A DNA stretch of 64,000 nt from Novosphingobium kaempferiae (GTDB lineage: Bacteria; Pseudomonadota; Alphaproteobacteria; Sphingomonadales; Sphingomonadaceae). The stretch is taken from assembly GCF_021227995.1 (NCBI RefSeq), contig NZ_CP089301.1, positions 2,790,001 through 2,854,000 on the forward strand, in the 5' to 3' direction. Position 1 is the first letter of the stretch; each line of letters begins with the position of its first letter. Below the pieces are notes generated by a model. It was given only the letters and a program-made list of their open reading frames with translations. It made no database searches and was not told where the DNA came from. The position numbers and the translations under genes were made by a program. Positions 61,570 through 64,000 of the stretch are shown here, piece by piece.

Positions 61570-62378
61570 CAGTCGCCTTTCTTCGTACCCGGCCGCCGCG
61601 CTGCCTTGTCGGCCAGTTCGATCCATACCGGCGCATGGTCGCTTGTTTTCTCCCAGGCGCGCGGACGCCGATCGACCTCTGCAACCTTGAGCCGGCCGGC
61701 AGCCCGCGCGTTCAGGAGAAGATGATCGATCCGCAAACCGGCGTCCCGTTCGAATGAGCGGCGCCAGTATTTCCAGAAGGTGTAGATGTGTGCGGCTGGA
61801 TGGAGTTCGCGCAAGGCATCGGTCCAGCCCTGACCAAGCAGGCGGGCGCAGGCGGTTTTGACCTCAGGTGCGAACAGGGCATCGTCGCGCCAGCGATCGG
61901 GGACGTACACGTCAAGATCGGTTGGTATGACATTGAAGTCGCCAGCGATCACGACTGGCGCATCGAGGGTCACCAGGGTCGAAAGACGGTCGTGGAGCCG
62001 CTCGAGCCAGCGCAGCTTGTAGTCGAACCTGGGGCCCGGCTGCGGATTGCCATTTGGCAGGTAGAGGGCACCAATGAGGACGCCATCGACGGCCGCTTCG
62101 ATGTATCGGCTCTGGGTGTCAGCAGGATCGCCTGGCAAACCGCGCCGGGTCTCGTGGATCTCGCCGACACGGCTCAGGATCGCGACGCCGTTCCAGCTCT
62201 TCTGGCCATGCCAGATCGCGTCATAGCCCAGATCGCGAATCGGTTCTTGGGGGAAACGCTCGTCGGGCGCCTTCAACTCCTGAAGACACACCACGTCGGG
62301 CTGCGCGATTTCCAGCCATCTGAGAAGTACGGCCAGCCGCCCGTTGATGCCGTTCACATTGTACGTCGCGATTTTCAC
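61569..62378 (-). CDS. xthA: Exodeoxyribonuclease III (second copy)
   Basis: 269 residues: MKIATYNVNGINGRLAVLL, LQELKAPDERFP, N-G-V-A-I-L-S, YLPNGNPQPGPRFDYKL, GDFNVIPTDLDVY, FERDAGLRIDHLLLN, SDHAPVW. All ExoIII catalytic residues are visible. More like the AP endonuclease Xth of accessory regions than the copy at 9943-10731 (YLPNGN versus YIPAGG). Operon with the cupin gene. Confidence 0.94.
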   Translation of the reverse strand: MKIATYNVNGINGRLAVLLRWLEIAQPDVVCLQELKAPDERFPQEPIRDLGYDAIWHGQKSWNGVAILSRVGEIHETRRGLPGDPADTQSRYIEAAVDGVLIGALYLPNGNPQPGPRFDYKLRWLERLHDRLSTLVTLDAPVVIAGDFNVIPTDLDVYVPDRWRDDALFAPEVKTACARLLGQGWTDALRELHPAAHIYTFWKYWRRSFERDAGLRIDHLLLNARAAGRLKVAEVDRRPRAWEKTSDHAPVWIELADKAARRPGTKKGD

Positions 62379-62869
62379 GAGGCATTACCCTCCGACGGGG
62401 GCGAGTGGCCGGCGACAGGATAATGCGGGCACCAGCCCCGCTTTCCTGCCCGAAGGGATCGAAATGCCCGGTGATTGGGCTTTCACTGCTCGCGCCATCG
62501 CAATCGCCCGAGATATCTTCGACAGCACAAGCACCCAAGATAGGGAGTCGTTCCGAAAAGCCGGGGGAGTGTATCGACCTCGGGCCCTGCCTCCTTCTCC
62601 AGCCCCCTTCCCGCGCTCCGGCAGCCACGCGTCCTTCATAAATGCCTGGCCGTGATCAAGGGCTACAGTCTGCCTGAGATTGAAGGAGAGAGCCGAGATC
62701 GTCAGTATCGAGTGCGGGCGCGATAATGCGGAGCGGCGCATCGCGCATCTGCCTCTCGCCCACCTCCAGTCTTGTGAAGGCGACCGGGTTTCGCGATCTT
62801 CGAGGAAGGCTGTCGCCGCGACAGGCATGCCGAACGCCTCGCGACGCACGTCTACGCGAGCGGCACACG
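62379..62869. other. Gene-free region
   Basis: 491 bases upstream of the second exonuclease III gene. Open frames are Arg/Ser/Pro-rich and lack patterns. Possibly the promoter of xthA-cupin. Confidence 0.35.
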
Positions 62870-63334
62870 CTAGGCTTCCTTGTGATCCGTCTCAAGACAG
62901 TGCCAGCCGTTTGCCCTCCCCTCTCGAAGTTCGGCAGCTCGCTGCAAGTCCTTCTGCATTGCCGCGATTCGTCGAGCGTGGGCGATGAGACGTGTCGCGA
63001 CCCGTACTGTGCAAGGCGCGGCCCCGTCCTTCGCCTCAACGATCTCCGCGCGGACGTGCTTGTTCTCGATCGCGACAGCAAAGGCTTGTGCCGAAGCCCG
63101 GTTCAGGAAGACAAAGGAGAAGATCACGGTCTTCTCCTCCGGCGCGTGCAGTCCATGCTGTAGGCCGCAGTTTTTCGCCGTTTCCCCGGCGCCGGGTTCC
63201 CGGTCCCAATCCCTGTCAAGGTCGGCACGAGCGGGCTCCGTGGCCGGGCGCGGCGGCACACCTTCGTGAGGTGGAGGACAGATCATCTCGTTTTCCACCT
63301 CGCGGTTGCTTGGCCTGTCATCATCCGCCTGCAT
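62870..63334 (-). CDS. RraB-like protein
   Basis: 154 residues from the ATG at 63334, with GAGGAG 6 bases before. A hydrophilic leader of ~65 residues is followed by TVIFSFVFLNRASAQAFAVAIENKHVRAEIVEA and a C-terminal helix I-A-H-A-R-R-I-A-A-M-Q-K-D-L, ending G-W-H-C-L-E, like the ribonuclease E inhibitor RraB (ferredoxin-like fold). Function by similarity only. Confidence 0.65.
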   Translation of the reverse strand: MQADDDRPSNREVENEMICPPPHEGVPPRPATEPARADLDRDWDREPGAGETAKNCGLQHGLHAPEEKTVIFSFVFLNRASAQAFAVAIENKHVRAEIVEAKDGAAPCTVRVATRLIAHARRIAAMQKDLQRAAELREGRANGWHCLETDHKEA

Positions 63335-63377
63335 GATGTCTCTCCTCAGCCTCCCGTGTCGCGATCATCCAGCTTTT

Positions 63378-63632
63378 CTATTCGCCGGATCGGCGGGGAG
63401 CGCGATCGACATCCCCGTCACGCCGTTCGCTTTCCGGATAGTCCTCGGGGTCGACTTCGCCCACGACAGGGCGATCGTCCACTTTTTCAGGCTTCTGACC
63501 GCCGCGCGTGCGGGGGTCGTGGGCCGCGTCCGGGCGAGCGTCCCCCATTCCGCCGCGAGGCGTTTCATACGGGTCATCGCCGGCGCGCTGCCGGGCCTCC
63601 TCACCATTCTCGGGCGTGATCCCATCGGTCAT
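63378..63632 (-). CDS. 84-aa hydrophilic protein
   Basis: ATG at 63632 with AAAGGA before it. MTDGITPENGEEARQRAGDD..., very charged, without hydrophobic core; probably disordered. Comparable short stress proteins exist in sphingomonads. Close to the RraB-like gene and on the same strand. Confidence 0.6.
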   Translation of the reverse strand: MTDGITPENGEEARQRAGDDPYETPRGGMGDARPDAAHDPRTRGGQKPEKVDDRPVVGEVDPEDYPESERRDGDVDRAPRRSGE

Positions 63633-63921
63633 GACAAGTCCTTTCCGTTTGCCGACGCAAAAGCATGGGCGTCCTCTGCCGTTCCCGGCGAGCGGGAGTC
63701 CGCTAACTTCGATCAAGTCACGGGGGCGTCTCCGCATCTAACCGACTGATCCATGTTAACGTCAGGTCGTCATCAGGGAACGCGGCCGAGCCCGATGGCT
63801 TGATGAGGGCACAAGCGGGCGAGCACCACGACACCAGCGCCATGCCGATTAGGGCTGGAAAGCTCCGGGCTGCCCGCGACCGATATGCAGCCAGCGTACT
63901 CATCCCGGATAAGGACTCGCA

Positions 63922-64000
63922 ATGACGGACATTCGCGACGATGCCCCACCCGCCACCGCCAAACACGCAAGCGCCACGCAGAATGCGGCGCGCGAAGGCC
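63922..64000 (+). CDS. Start of an unidentified gene, cut by the window end
   Basis: ATG at 63922 with AAGGA 7 bases upstream; 26 residues to the edge (MTDIRDDAPPATAKHASATQNAAREG). Too short to name. Hydrophilic N-terminus. Confidence 0.55.
   Translation, partial: MTDIRDDAPPATAKHASATQNAAREG

Noticed and set aside
62385..62849. 154-codon minus-strand frame upstream of the second xthA
   Set aside because: Low-complexity Arg/Ser/Ala sequence without RBS or motif.

Overview
The window is GC-rich DNA from a sphingomonad-type alphaproteobacterium, most likely Novosphingobium or a close relative. This is inferred from the protein sequences (DnaA, RibA, LolA, Fpg), from frequent GTG/TTG starts with short stop/start overlaps, and from palindromic intergenic repeats that recur in the window. 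No 16S rRNA or species marker is present.

Positions 1-35.8 kb look like ordinary chromosome. They hold replication and repair genes (dnaA, nth, mutM, one exonuclease III), translation genes (rpsT, rpmG, two identical tRNA-Gly(GCC)), metabolism (dapB, ribA, folD, argB, uppP, ppk2, phaZ), envelope genes (lolA, an MsbA-type ABC transporter, an LpxH-like phosphoesterase with a GT4 glycosyltransferase), proteostasis genes (pmbA, cnoX, a Lon-N protein, an M13 peptidase) and regulators (GGDEF, an atypical OmpR-type response regulator, IclR, a sirtuin). Intergenic spaces carry two inverted-repeat families, a 145-bp element with three internal hairpins, and a probable intrinsically terminated small RNA.

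From about 35.8 kb the content becomes accessory. A 5'-truncated membrane gene marks the edge. A complete arsenic operon follows (arsR-arsC-arsN-acr3-arsH), with two copies of a palindromic operator. Next is a likely defence island of visibly lower GC. It contains a 1339-residue Xre-HTH/nuclease-like/helical protein with its own inverted-repeat operator. Convergent to it is a three-gene operon encoding a winged-helix-like middle component, a Rad50/SMC-like ATPase and a PD-(D/E)XK-like nuclease protein, which resembles ABC-3C or Lamassu systems. A mobilisation module adjoins it (relaxase with a DUF3363-like region, CopG-like protein, AlpA-like HTH, MNT-HEPN protein, sigma-region-4 HTH, large ParB-like protein). 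No integrase is visible in the window.

From 57-64 kb there are many small proteins and stress-type genes (DUF3253, DJ-1/PfpI, DUF3072, cupin, a second exonuclease III, an RraB-like protein) and one frameshifted YozE-like gene. The two best candidates for an undescribed system are the 1339-residue protein at 40173-44192 and the three-gene ATPase/nuclease operon at 44845-49424.
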